In this document: one piece after another, positions 26,659 through 39,086 of the stretch | Position numbering within the stretch: position 1 is the stretch's first letter | How the letters are laid out: every line of letters begins with the position of its first letter | Notes under the pieces: generated by a model | Told to the model about the DNA's origin: nothing | The model's database searches: none | What the model saw: only the letters and a program-made list of their open reading frames with translations | Translations under genes and position numbers: made by a program | From: Pseudoscleropodium purum | Lineage: Eukaryota > Streptophyta > Bryopsida > Hypnales > Brachytheciaceae | Direction: 5' to 3' | NCBI GenBank assembly: GCA_963969395.1 | Contig: OZ017799.1 | Span: 24,864,501 to 24,928,500 of the forward strand | Length of the DNA stretch: 64,000 bases

Positions 26659-26912
26659 TTAGCCCCTGAAGTTCCTTGACTATGTTTTCCCTTGAAATGT
26701 TTGAAATCTGTCATTTTTAGTACAAATTATTGAGTTTTTTTTTGCCATATGTAATTGTAGGATCTTGTAGTATGTTGACTTGAGAACATGTGGTAAAAAT
26801 TTCAGAAATTTCAACTGTGTGAATTATAAGATATAAGCATTCAAATTCACTAAAATCATTCTTTTGGCCTTACAAAACACAAGATGACTACAATTTAGTA
26901 TCCAATGAAAAG
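26659..26912 (+). mobile_element. truncated ~930-bp family element, 5' part (A-fragment)
   Basis: It starts TTAGCCCCTGAAGTTCC (TTAA mutated to TTAG) and follows the family through the AAGATATAAGCATTCAAATTC block. Similarity fades at about 26.91 kb. Confidence 0.6.
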
Positions 26913-28398
26913 ATGCAAATAGCATGTTTTTGATTAGTCCCCCCCTACTTTCAATTTTCAAAAATCACAAACCATTGAATTGCTCATAAAAAAAAATTAA
27001 AACCAATCTCCAAGCTGTTGATTTGGAATACATATATGGGGTATGAATACAAATATGGATAAAGGATATGAATACAAACATAGAGGATGTACATTGATAC
27101 ACGATATGAATACAGGGGAATAGAAATCCCATATCAATTGCAAATTTTATTTTCACTTTAAAATTACAAATAGGATGGGTGGGTTTGGATTGGGAATTTC
27201 AAAAAAATATGTTCTAGAGGGGGTAATAATATGAAAAATCTATTGAATTAAACTAATTGTTTGAAAACATATTTGTCACATGTGTAGTTTAGGCGTAAGT
27301 ATCTTTACACATGAAAACGTGGTTAAATGACACGAGTTATCATTCCAGAGAATTATAGATGCCTTTCCAAACTCCAATATCTGGATGATCGTTTCCTCCT
27401 CTTCCGACTACTCTCTTCCACTCTCTTTTCCAGAATCACTACTATTTGGATTCCAATCCAAATCCGGTATCACCCAGTTTTCCGGTTTCGCCTCTTAACA
27501 AATTGGTTTTCAATTCTTCTAATTTACCATCAGAGGGTTTGCTATTGATCTTTCGAGGGGTAGGGACTTCACTACTCTTATCTATTCACTATATAGACAA
27601 AAATAAACAAACAACAAACACCCAAGTACTTAAGGTGTTGTAGAATAGAAGGTAGATCTGGATCCTCACAACATTTTGGATGGCCGGTCCGGAATGCAGG
27701 TCACTCAAGATTGCGTTCACTCCTCCTTATTACAACGACAAATCTCAAATGCCCGAAACTGATAAGGGGGTAATCTTTCTAGATATAAGACAAATCCTAA
27801 AGTTGGCAGACCTTCTGGTGAGTGGGAGTTTTCTCTAATGGTCACTAATCTCTATACAAAATTGTTTCCAATTCCAGATCTGCATTCACACCACTCTTCA
27901 CTAGAAATCGGATTAGCGTTTCGGTAGTTCAAAGGCACCACGTGTAGCTCTCTCGTCTCGTATCTAACATCATTACAATAGTACATCCTTAGTCCAATTG
28001 AGTTATCTGAAATCCGGATTCCTCCTCACTCGTCCTTCTCACATCTCAACACTTAAACAACAAACCAATACAATCTAGATACACGGTTGGAACAAGAAGG
28101 TTCACCAAATGATTCAATTTTAAAAAGAGAATGAAATACAAAAAAATAACTGCTAGAATAGGGAATGAGAGGGCAACAAATTTGCCCGCCTTTAAAAACC
28201 AAAATCAAAACCAAAGTCAATGCCTAAAAAGCCAAAAAGGCATTCCGGAAATCAAGGCAACCAATCAATGAACAACTCAGGATATCCGAAACGTTCACAG
28301 CCCAACTATCCCTATAAGACTGGAATCTCTTAACATGATCCAGAATCTGGATCCAAGCTTGGAATTCCTGTTCTAGATAAAAAAATCCTACCTACGTT
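26913..28398. other. intergenic sequence next to the gag-like ORF
   Basis: From about 27.3 kb the composition is that of the gag-like element to the right, with frequent TCCGG/CCGGA words. This part is likely the decayed downstream portion of that element. No protease, reverse transcriptase or integrase motif, and no long terminal repeat pair, could be found. Confidence 0.4.
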
Positions 28399-30360
28399 CT
28401 ATCTACTCCACCGTGCCTTCTTCAAGCTGCTCCCACTTTGACTACCCGGAGTCTTTACTGAAACCTTCACTAGTGTATTCTTCGTTGATGACTGAGTTTG
28501 GAGCTTCCGTGAGACCTTGGGAGGTGAGTCTTTCAATTCCGTCTCTTCTTCAGATTCAGACTTTAGTACCTCTTCTTCCGACTCCTCAACTTTCTGAATC
28601 TCTGGGTCTTTGGCTTGCAGTGATTCACTTAGTGCAATCTCAGCACAATCCCATTTCAGAGTCGACTGCTGCATATGAGAGAAGTCTTTCGGATGAGATC
28701 GAGTTGGATTTGTCATCACTCCAATCTGTGTGTCGAGATTGCTGCAAATTGTCAATTCAGGTACCCTAAACTTTCTGGTTGTGACATTTCCAGGTGGTGG
28801 GAAAATTGGGATGGAAAGCATTTGTTCTACCAGAATAGACTTTCCTCTCATCCTTTTCTCCGGCTTCGGTTCTGTTGGTCTTGATGGAGTCTGTGTTTGG
28901 CTACCTGAGGGTCCTGCAATTGAGGTGAGGATAGACTTCAGTTCCTCTGACTGTAGTTGGATCGGACCACTTGAAGCCTGTCGGATCAAAATCTGTCAAA
29001 TTGGAATATTACGGAATATGCTCTTTGGGACTTCCAGAAAACCTTCTAAATCGATGGCTTGTTCCAGATCCAAGTACTCCAGCAACTTCCGCATATTCTT
29101 CAACACAATCTCCATCCAAGCTTCGAAATTGACCAAGATCTTTACCATCCTAGATCTGGGCATATGCCCTTCCTTCGCCATCAAAGCTATGTAGAGCTCA
29201 ATTCGGATCACTGTATGTTCCTGAACCATGACAAGTTCCTTAAGGTCGTGGATGAGCTAGAGAACCTTCGTCTCCTTCCGTCTCGCCGCGTTTAGCTCTT
29301 CCTCTGTCTACCCGAGTCGAGCCTTGAAGTTGTTCCTTTCCTCTTCCAACTTCCGAATTTGTTCCTCTTTCTGTTAGAACTCCTTCGGATTCAGGTGTTT
29401 CCGGATGTCCTCCAAAATTTGGTTTGGCTCTATCTTGAGTTCGTTTGCAATAAGAAGTATGTGATCCTCTAAGTCACCATACATCTATTTGACCTGCTGC
29501 ATCTACTGAATTCCGGCTTCAAAGAATTTGAGCTCTTAGAGAGGTTCCGGATTGGATATCTGTTCTTCCTATCCCGATGTTGGCGCCTTCCCCCTTGCCG
29601 CTGGATCTGTACACTTCCTTTGTTTCCGGTCCACTACTTCTTCTTCATTCGATTGCTCTTCTTCGGATTCCTTCTCCTCATTCTCTAGTTCTTTTGTGAG
29701 GCCGTACTTCAGGATCTCGACTACAATATTGTACTCAATTGTCTTCTCGGTGCTCAAGACCTCCTTGTGGTAATACAAGTGGAACAGATACGGCGTGATA
29801 GGGCTGTGTTTTGCTCAACCTACATACTTTGCTAACTTGCCCACGATCTCCCTGAATCATTCTTTCCCAATGGACGATCTGGTCCTCGAAGACCCGAAAA
29901 ATGGTGTTGGCCACCGTGACTGTAACACATGTAGGCTTTCCGGATATAGAATTAGAATAAAGAAATCCAATACCTGTCTATGCCTCTCATTTCTACAGTC
30001 GCTAATGGCAAATCCCTCCTTTGAGTGGGCTTGATTCCGGAACTTTCTAGTCACGTACTTGTTCGCTCTTCTGGCTAGTCCAAGCCCATTCTTCTTAAAT
30101 GAATAAACATCTGCCCAGATGTCTTCCGTCCAAGCTACGGGTCGACCCCTCACTGTCAACTCATATTGATTTGGAACTCCATAAATGAATTTATGAATCA
30201 TCTCCTTGTTCTTCATACTCCACAGCCTATCTAACAACTTGATATACATGAGGTCCTCCTCTAATTATGCTCGGTGACCCGGATTGAAAGGAATAACCGG
30301 ACAAACCATTTGAGCTATTACTCCAGACCTTCGTGCAGCCGGATCGGCAACCGCCGCCAT
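28399..30360 (-). pseudogene. decayed gag-like ORF of a retroelement or other repeat family
   Basis: Minus-strand reading starts at an ATG at 30358-30360 and is broken by a stop (near 30272), then by further stops or frameshifts into segments 29857-30249, 29569-29778, 28996-29229 and 28399-28989. The second segment has a compact basic/aromatic region with LLDRLWSMKNKEMIHKF and PNQYELTVRG. The third is very acidic (Glu-rich), the fourth helical, and the last Ser/Thr/Pro/Glu-rich. I recall similar proteins as abundant hypothetical repeat-encoded products in non-flowering plants, but could not check. There is no zinc knuckle and no pol domain nearby. It is a dead, possibly non-autonomous, copy. 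Confidence 0.5.
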
Positions 30361-30861
30361 GAATCATTGACAACTTACAAACCTAATCTAGTTCTATTCC
30401 TTCTGTTTCTTCCTATCTTGGTCACTAATTCACCACTCTTTCTCTCAACTATACGTTGATCAAGTTCAGCAAGCAGAGAGGGAGAAAAAAAGAAGTGGTA
30501 GTGGGTTTAAGTGCCCAGTGTGCGGCTGACAGTTCCCAGTGGAGAATGGGTAGATGATCATTCCCCTAATGGTCTCCTAGTTTCTTAGACCGGAAGTCTA
30601 GACAGTAGGTTTGGGGAATCTGGTTCTTTTTCGGATTTCGGATCCGTATCGGATTTGTTTCCGTAACGTTACTAACGGTTTTAGCAACATGAAAACTGAC
30701 TATTTCTATTATAGTCGTAGTGTAGCGTAAATCTCTAGAAGTTATCCAAAAATTGAAATTTGCAAGTCTATCTAATCCAAATTCTAGACTAACTTATCCG
30801 GTTTGAGCTTTCGTGCTCCCACAATGTTCTCTCACTATCCACTCAAAAGATAGCCCCTACA

Positions 30862-31782
30862 CACAAGCTCATTTTTTTATGAATAAATGTCTAAAATGAT
30901 GTTGCTCATTAGAAGATTTGGAGGGGCTCTAGAAGCTTGTCTCGAGCATGTTTCTTGTAGTGAAAGGAACAACCTATTGTCAGGAAAAAAAATTAAAAAA
31001 TAAATAAATTCTTCAAATGCAAAAAAGAGTTTGGACAATGACATGGCAAGGTCTTGGCCACGTCAGATCACTGCGCTGTCACTACACTATTGCGTTCCCA
31101 CAACTAATAACTCACAAGCTTTTGGAGCCCCCCAAAATCCTCTAATGTCTTTAGATAATTTTTTCTAGACAAGTTGGTTATATGGTTAAAAATTTTCAAA
31201 TCATTTGGAATTGTACAACATATAAGAAAAAACTAGTAAATAAAGAAAATAAAGAATATTTCAAATACTAAATTGTTAAGAATTTAATTATGGAATTGAA
31301 AAATATCAATCTCATTAGTTATAATGTTGCAATAAACGTTCTACATTTGCTATATACATATATGAAAAAAGATTGAAAATTGACTTAAATAAATGACTTC
31401 AAAGTTCATTTTAGAGTACATAATGTAAATGCTTGCAAACTAAAACTCCTCATAAATTTTGACTCACTGATTGAAATGGAATGATTTAAAGCTTTTTACA
31501 TATATATAAATCTAGAAAACCAATTTCATATTTTTGGTTTTGGAAAAAAGTGATTTTTTCTAATTTGCCCGGATTGCCTGAGTTGAAAAACAAACGACAT
31601 ATTATGCAATAACTTTTGACTCTTATTTTCAAATGTCATGAAATTTTATGCACATGAAAGATATTTCTCATCCACACCTTCTACTAAAATTTTAGCCTAA
31701 AATATGAAAATTTATAGTCACAAGTACTTGCCCCAAATCACTATGTTTCTAAAAATACGAGGTTGGTCTTTTAGGGAGTGAT
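30862..31782 (+). mobile_element. truncated ~930-bp family element, 3' part, interrupted by a CATTAGAAG element
   Basis: It matches the family from the CACAAGCTC block to a decayed TTTTAGGGAGTG end. Subtype 1 tail, like copies A1 and A3. It is interrupted at 30907-31147 by element B2; outside that insertion it lines up with copy A2 without a gap. Confidence 0.65.
30907..31147 (+). mobile_element. CATTAGAAG-ended element, copy B2 (241 bp)
   Basis: The ends CATTAGAAGATTTGGAGGGG and CCCCCCAAAATCCTCTAATG are inverted repeats with a mismatch. The core TGACATGGCAAGG..CCACGTCA is palindromic. It is inserted between GTTGCT and TCTTTAG of an A-family element. Relatives without it read GGTGCTTCTTTGG at the same point, so no base of the target is duplicated. 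Confidence 0.8.
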
Positions 31783-32247
31783 TCATAAAGGTGCTCATCT
31801 CTTTGGCAAAACAAAATTCTTGGTAATTTTTACACAACTACAATGGTTCAAATGAAATGAATCAAAGCTTTCTATTGGTGTATCTTTAAATATATTCTAT
31901 TACAAATAACATTGAAAAAAAATCAAACTTTTTTATTTTTATTTTTGTGCCATGGCTACTTTTGCTTTAGTCATGATTTAGCTTCTGCTTCTGATTGTTG
32001 TATGAATGTGAAATGAAAATTAAATTTCCAACAAGCTTATCAATTCTCCTATCCTAATTTGTTTTTGTAAAAACCACTATCACTAAATGAGATCATAGGA
32101 ACTTATCCAAACTTTTGCTTACCCCCTAGTAAACTTGAATAAGTTCACAATGGAATTTTTGTACTATAAAATTCTCTAGAATCATCTCTACAATGGTTAC
32201 ATAACAAGCATCTGAATTACATTACTTCACATTGCATTAAATTTCAT
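31783..32247. other. intergenic sequence, no feature recognised
   Basis: AT-rich, no ORF or repeat end seen. Confidence 0.4.
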
Positions 32248-32819
32248 TTAAACCCCTAAAGGACCAATGACCCTTGAACATATGCAAGTGATCTTAGATA
32301 GGTGCATATAAAGTTGTTTTTAATGAATGTTCTTTAGATTTTGATACAAGGTGTAAACATGTACACCCTTCTAGAGGATATGATTTTTTTTTCTAAATCA
32401 AGTGTTTAGTTTTAAAGTTATGTTGCTCTTAACTTTTCAGGCAACTTGGGCAGCATGTGCAAAATTCCTTAGTTACTTTTTAAATTTGGTAGGTACATAA
32501 CGTACATGATACAAAATGCAAACATAAAAAAGAAATAAGCAAATGTAGTGTAAAAATCTCATTCTAAGAGTTATAGTTTGTTGGCTTGTCAAGCAAAGTA
32601 AAAAAAAACTTTTTCTTCTAACTTCAAATGTTATAATCTTTCAATCTGTGCAATCAAGGTTTTTGATTTTTTTTTTCCACACTTTCCCAAAGTAATCTAG
32701 TATACATTTATATGTTAGTTTTTTTGAAAGAAAAACATTCATTTTTTTTCTCAATACCTTGAAAAGTGACAGTTTTTCATAATTTGTGCCCCAAATGTGC
32801 CTCAGCCCTTTGGGGGTAA
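32248..32819. mobile_element. 572-bp TTAA-ended element (single copy type)
   Basis: The left end is TTAAACCCCTAAAGGACC. The right end read on the other strand is CTTACCCCCAAAGGGCTGAG, so ~17-bp imperfect inverted repeats with the TTAA decayed to GTAA on the right. The interior differs from the ~930-bp family. Non-coding. Confidence 0.55.
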
Positions 32820-33552
32820 GCAATTTGAATCAAGGCACATCGTGAGTGGGATTTTGAAGATGCAAATTTCATGAAATTCATATCAAATTTTTCACATGCT
32901 TCCGCTCATTGATGACTCTCAAGGGGTCAGTTCAGTTTCAGTCAAGGAAATATACATGGACTTGCTCCCTATTTATTTATTTTATTCATTTATTTTTATT
33001 TTTGCCATGGTCAGGACTCAGGAAGACATCTTGGTACAACATGGGTAACAAACAATTAATGGCCATTTAAAGTTAACTATGTGCTGTCCCTCCCCATGTT
33101 TGTAATAATTGCTATAGCTTCCCCCCAGTCTCCAGGGATACTATACTGTATGATTCTCAATGTACTTTCATTCACAGAGTCCTGACCCGCTCACTTGTCC
33201 CCGAGGGAGAATGCTGAAATTTTTTTATTTGCCATGCATGATAAAAATTTGCAAATTCTGAATTCATATTTGCAACCAGAGGCCCAAAATTATCTGGAAG
33301 TGGTGTAGCTACTGGATAAATTAATTAAAATAGAAGCACCAATAGTTGCCCATGCCCAATAATCGACTTGTAGAGTGTAGCTATTTCCAACCAAGAAAAG
33401 ATTTTCAACTAAAGTTTGGAATGTGTTTTTTCTTTAGAAGTGGTGCAATCTAACCTCCCATGGTGCCCCTCCAAAAAGAAAGGTTGATCCACACATTTAC
33501 TCACTTACTCACTCATTTGCGGACTACTTTGAGGTCATCTTACAATCACTTA
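32820..33552. other. intergenic sequence, no feature recognised
   Basis: No gene or repeat end seen before the left arm of the foldback structure. Confidence 0.4.
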
Positions 33553-36500
33553 AAGGTACGTTTGCAGTTGCTGTTAATTAAAACTTTGGTGTCATTACAG
33601 GGGGGCTGGTTACACATAATGTCCTACTGGGCCTCTTTCGGGGGCACTGCTGGGATGCGGGCAGATTAGGGCTGGCTCCACAACCCTCTGAAGACCCCAC
33701 AACCTGCTTTTCATTTTGCTTTAAAATGGATTATTCCAACAAAGTAAAAGAGAATGAAATAGTAAACAAAGATTTTCAATAAGAAAACTGCAAAAATGAT
33801 GTGGGTCTTATGCCACACATTTCACTACTTGTGCCACTAATTCAATTAACCCCTCTAGCCAATCTCAAGTTGACACTAGAGTGGAGGAAAGATCTTTATA
33901 CTAGTGGAGTAGTGGTGGGTAAAATAAACCATGTGGGATATGTGAATTAAGACAAAAAAGAGCTCCTCCACTCATGGTTAAGTGGAAACGCAGGAATTGT
34001 GATAAATGTCAAATTTCAGACCTCATTTAGACATAGTAGACTATATTTTTTCAAAAAACTTAAAAAGCAAGAAAAGTTGGGGAATCAAGTACACTTTTAT
34101 CTCCAAAAATCCAATACTCCACCTAAAAGTTATGAATAAATTTCAGAGGAGGTGTTCAAAAATGTCCCCAAAAATGTCCCTTCCACCTTGCCCCCCTCCC
34201 CCCTCTCTAGAATTTGTTTAGAATTCTTACATGAGGCTTCAAAATCTCAAGCAGATTTTAAGAGAGAAATGTTAGCTTGCTTCTCCCACTTCTTCCAATT
34301 CAATTTCTTTTGAAGAAAGTTTTAGAGTACTCTCTTGACTTCTAGTGAAATCCTACAAGAGTTTGATAGTTTTTTAATACAAACAATGTGCAATTGCATA
34401 TTCAATCACATGTACACGTAATTATTTTATGAGAATCTAAGTAGTGATGTTTTTATTGTCAACCTTCCATTATAATTATTTGTTTCATATATATGTGTAA
34501 TGTATAAGTTTTGTCAATCACAACAACCTTTATTCAAGCAATGAAAAAAAAATTTGTACTTTCCAAGTACTTAAAAGTTATGTGTTTCTAAACTAATTTG
34601 ACAAATACTAATTATTAAAGATATTAGAAGCTTGATATGAATATTTTCTAATCATAAATTTGAACATCAAACAAAGTAAAATGTCAAAAAGGTTGTACAA
34701 TGTTACATACTATTAATAGCACATGTAGGTCTGGTTTGAATTGACTTTTGGTATTTGGAAAATAAATAAAATTTAATTTGCAGTAAGTTTAGACAAAATA
34801 AATGATAATTTTTAAATAATTAAATGAAAAAATGTTTTCAAAATGTAAGCAATGATGAATTCTAAAATTACCTAGGATTGAGTGCTTTGGAAGAAAATAA
34901 TTGAGGACAATGGTGTTAAGTTCTATAAACATACCCCTTATAACCCCTCTGTGAAAATTCTCCACCACTAACATTGTACCATATTCAACACTTTTCAAAT
35001 TTTTTTTTTATAGAAAATGAAGCCGTTTATAGTTATACCCCATATTTTCCTCTCCCCTTTTTTCATTGTTGTTTCAACATTTGGTGCATTATTGTACTTT
35101 TTCAAAGTAAATTCACAACTGAAAATTAGTCTAATGTTATTTGAAATAGTGATGGAATATTTTACCATGTTTTCCTAATGGTTAAATGTATAAAAAAGTT
35201 AAATTGTTTTAACAATGTGTCATCAATAGACAATTAAATTTGGAATTAATACATATTTCATACCTTCTCATAAAAAGTTCCATTTCTTGTAAGATCCCCT
35301 CTATGTGATAAGAGCTCCAACATGCTTTGACGTGCTACTAAACAAAAAGGGTTATTGTGTGTACAATACCATCTTTATATAAACCTAGTAAATAAATAAT
35401 TATTTGCATCGCATCCCAATATTCAAACCCAATATAATTAGCTTTAGAGAGGAAATAGTCTCCTTTTGCATTCTTAGGTGACTGGAATTTTGGATATTGG
35501 CAAGTTTCTTTTATCATTATAAATCTATCAACAAGTGCTTGCAATACACGAAGGGTTGAACAATTGGCATAAGATGTCCACTAACATTTTCAAAATCCCA
35601 ATGTTGTTTTGATGTAGAATATCAAAATGGATTGAAAGGTTTAAATTGTAAAAGGATGTCATTCCCCCATTAAAACCCCAAAGAGCTCTTTGTTACAAAA
35701 GTTGAGAGCAATTTTACTACAGAAAATTAAAACTTGACAACATTTTTGAACTAACATTTCAACTTGAAAGCATGAATCAATTAAAATAGAACAAGCACTT
35801 TCAAGCACACAATGAAGTGACTATTTTTTTTTATTTTGAAGTCTTAAGAACCCCTTGTAAAATATGATTTCAAAGAATTCAACCATAAATAATTGTAGAT
35901 TCAACATTCTACACCACCTCATTGAAAATGTTGAAACAATACCTTCGAATAATTGTTGATTCAATATTCTTACACCACCATATTCAAATTATTAAAACAA
36001 TACCTTTGATTCACAACATGAATTCAATATAACTTGTGACATTGCTAAGATAACCTTAAGTGTCTACTTTGAGTTTGTCATGTTGTTTGAATAATGATGA
36101 TATATTGATTTAAAATTCTTAAGAATTTGAGATGTAGCTAGAAATGCAAGAATTGTGTTCAAAGTTGAAATTTAAACTTCATTTGGACTTAGTATAATAG
36201 CTTTCTTCAAAAGAAATTGAATTGGAAGAAGTGGGAGAAGCAAGCTAACATTTCTCTCTTAAAATCTGCTTGAGATTTTGAAGCCTCATGTAAGAATTCT
36301 AAACAAATTCTAGAGAGGGGGGAGGGGGGCAAGGTGGAAGGGACATTTTTGGGGACATTTTTGAACACCTCCTCTGAAATTTATTCATAACTTTTAGGTG
36401 GAGTATTGGATTTTTGGAGATAAAAGTGTACTTGATTCCCCAACTTTTCTTGCTTTTAAGTTTTTTGAAAAAATATAGTCTACTATGTCTAAATGAGGTC

Positions 36501-36965
36501 TGAAATTTGACATTTATCACAATTCCTGCGTTTCCACTTAACCATGAGTGGAGGAGCTCTTTTTTGTCTTAATTCACATATCCCACATGGTTTATTTTAC
36601 CCACCACTACTCCACTAGTATAAAGATCTTTCCTCCACTCTAGTGTCAACTTGAGATTGGCTAGAGGGGTTAATTGAATTAGTGGCACAAGTAGTGAAAT
36701 GTGTGGCATAAGACCCACATCATTTTTGCAGTTTTCTTATTGAAAATCTTTGTTTACTATTTCATTCTCTTTTACTTTGTTGGAATAATCCATTTTAAAG
36801 CAAAATGAAAAGCAGATTGTGGGGTCTTCAGAGGGTTGTGGAGCAGCCCTAATCTGCCCGCATCCCAGCAGTGCCCCCGAAAGAGGCCCAGTAGGACATT
36901 ATGTGTAACCAGCCCCCCTGTAATGACACCAAAGTTTTAATTAACAGCAACTGCAAACGTACCTT
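33553..36965. mobile_element. 3.4-kb foldback element with ~766-bp inverted arms
   Basis: Arms 33553-34319 and 36201-36965 are inverted copies that differ by very few bases (seen: a one-base indel near the GGCTGGCTCC/GGCTGCTCC site and C/T at ACCTGC/ATCTGC). Outer ends are AGGTACGTTTGC and GCAAACGTACCT, flanked by TAA on both sides, compatible with a 3-bp TAA duplication (PIF/Harbinger-like) but not proven. The 1.9-kb spacer (34320-36200) is AT-rich with no transposase-size ORF. The same 71-residue ORF appears in both arms only because the arms are copies. Non-autonomous foldback transposon or recent inverted duplication. Confidence 0.75.
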
Positions 36966-37071
36966 AAGTTACCTTAGCCCTTGAACGGCCCTTGCGCACC
37001 TGCTATACGGCATTGTATGCAGCAAATACGGTGGGAGTCAATTTTCAAGAACTGTATTTGTGTCCTCAATT

Positions 37072-37181
37072 TGGCATTGTAGCCGTTCCGATTGCAAGCG
37101 AGAGTGCTTCAAGATACACAAAAAATTTGATGGACTAAAACATTGCTACAATGGGGAGAATTGTTACAACATGCACAAACT
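37072..37181 (+). pseudogene. CCCH zinc-finger-like fragment
   Basis: The plus-strand frame reads a Cys/His-dense stretch with spacing C-x4-C-x3-C-x3-H, followed by HCYNGENCYNMH, that is C-x5-C-x3-H. The second part has the GxxCxxxH signature common in CCCH RNA-binding fingers. A stop follows within about 10 codons. The resemblance is by motif only; chance or a transposase zinc-binding tail are alternatives. Confidence 0.35.
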
Positions 37182-38864
37182 GAAACGGAACATACTTTGC
37201 CACAACACATGAGGCATTTTTCAAAAATTCCACCGTCCACCTCCAAGGGATCGCTTCGGTCAGTGAAATGGCAATCACGCAAGTACATTATAGAAAAAAT
37301 GGCAACACCAAATTTGAAGGAAGGTGGTGAGCAGGGAAGAAGATTTTCCATATGCAACCACCATTGGGTTGCCTAGACTTGTGGCGAGCAAACTTTGCAT
37401 ACGGTCCTTGTCATGACCGTTTTGCAGTGGCATTTGGCGCGTGAAGCCAAAAGAACACGACAACTTTGTAACACGGTGGGCTTTAGCCATGGCGGGAAGG
37501 TAACAGATTTTCCTAGGAAACACCGTTGGCAACGCTTCCAGGCAATGAGATACTAGTAAACACTCCCACCCCAACAAGCTGGTCTACAAGTGGTAGAGAT
37601 GAGCAAGCATGACAGAATGAGAATCACAAGAACAACAACTAGGGTTCATAAACCTAGGTTCATAAACGCGGAGGAATGATGATAGTTTAGCCTTGTGTAA
37701 CGTTTTTTCCACAAATCCAAACAATAGCTTGCCTGCTTGATAAACCACAACATACATTAGTACATGTGCTCCAATTCAATCAACAATTTAGTACAAAATA
37801 AAGCCATATGAACATGGAGCATCTGAAACTCAATTAAATGTTTAGCAAATAACGCCTTGGGATCCAGCATATATTGAAGCCAGAATCAACAGCTGCACCG
37901 CAAGAGGTCACAAATTTTGTACTTGCAAGCAAATGAGGATGACCTACCATCAATCACATGAGAGATTTGGGTGTCTTGTGGATGATTGTGAGGTTGATTG
38001 ATAGCACAAGGCACAACAATAACTAGGTTCTGCAAGGCAACATCACTAGATAGAGTGGCCAACACAATGTTGAAGTCCACAAACATGGGTCACAGATTCC
38101 GGAATGGCATCTTCTCACTTTTCTTCTTGAACTGGAACATAAAGTCATCGACGTCGAAGTCCTGCCGTTGCTCCAGCTCCATCATAAAATTTAGATTGCT
38201 CATTTCATCTGCCATGGTGCCAAAGACATTACAAACAATAATCATGGCAACAACTAGGAACAACAACCAGGCTCTCATGGCAGCAACCATTGGGACTATT
38301 TTCGAAACTAGATGGACTGATAACAATTGGGAACCTTACAACAATTGGATACTCATGAATTAAGCTCAGACATGATATACCTCACTTAGTAATGCCTTCA
38401 ATTTATCCATTTCTCTACTATAGTTGGTAACCAAATGAACAAAAAAATTACAAGTGCAGAAATTCCACTCTCAAACATTGTGTAGCATAGCTGCAAATAA
38501 GACCTCATTAGACAAAATGAATCAATTGACAAAAGAATGCAGCACATTCCCTTTCTAAAAGCTTTGCTCAAAAAATAGATTCAATAAACAAGATGAAACA
38601 CAAATTGGCTAGCCATTTAATTAATTCCACATGAGCAGGCTGGGGATTTATTTGTTAAGTCGATAGCACAATCAAAAGTCCTCAACTAGCTTTGAGTTTC
38701 AAAATTTCATTGATCCACGAATTGATCAATATAATATCCCTTCAAGAAATATAACCTATACAATCCAAAAAACAATCTTCTCCAACACGAGCACCTATAG
38801 ATAGCTAGCCTTCCATAGATTGATTGATCAAGATGCACATACACTCGATCAATTACTATTTAGC

Positions 38865-39086
38865 AAGCAACTGCACCAGCACATGCAATGTCTCTTGATT
38901 CTACACCCCATATTCCATCAACAAATGCACATCTTCCAACTCCTTCCCAACAAAAATCAGCCTTTGTGTGTTGGACCCAATCTTATGCCTCTCTTGGATC
39001 ACCTTCTTTACGTCCAACACTCTGTCCCTTCCCATATCCACATCTATCGCCAATGTCTTCCTATTCAAATTCTTCACGAACACTTG
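38865..39086 (-). pseudogene. ubiquitin-like pseudogene fragment
   Basis: The minus-strand frame aligns with nearly all of ubiquitin: QVFVKNLNRKTLAIDV at the start, a KKVIQE helix, QRLIFVGKELED around the equivalent of Lys48, then EYGV, an in-frame stop (38901-38903), and NQETLHVLVQLL in place of the C-terminal tail. The terminal Arg-Gly-Gly is absent, so it could not be conjugated. About half the positions are changed, which points to an old copy. It lies inside the 2.5-kb TTAA-ended element, which suggests capture. Confidence 0.7.

Noticed and set aside
27300..30860. A complete LTR retrotransposon around the gag-like frame
   Set aside because: The flanking 27.3-27.7 kb and 30.5-30.85 kb sequences show no direct repeat by eye, and no pol motifs were seen.
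34006..36520. 71-73 codon ORFs with identical protein, one on each strand
   Set aside because: They are the same AT-rich sequence in the two arms of the foldback structure, with no conserved domain. Identity reflects the arms, not selection.
38090..38326. A 78-codon minus-strand ORF with a hydrophobic start followed by an acidic/basic tail
   Set aside because: It might be a small membrane protein, but it lies inside the decayed 2.5-kb element with a stop directly after it and no recognisable family.
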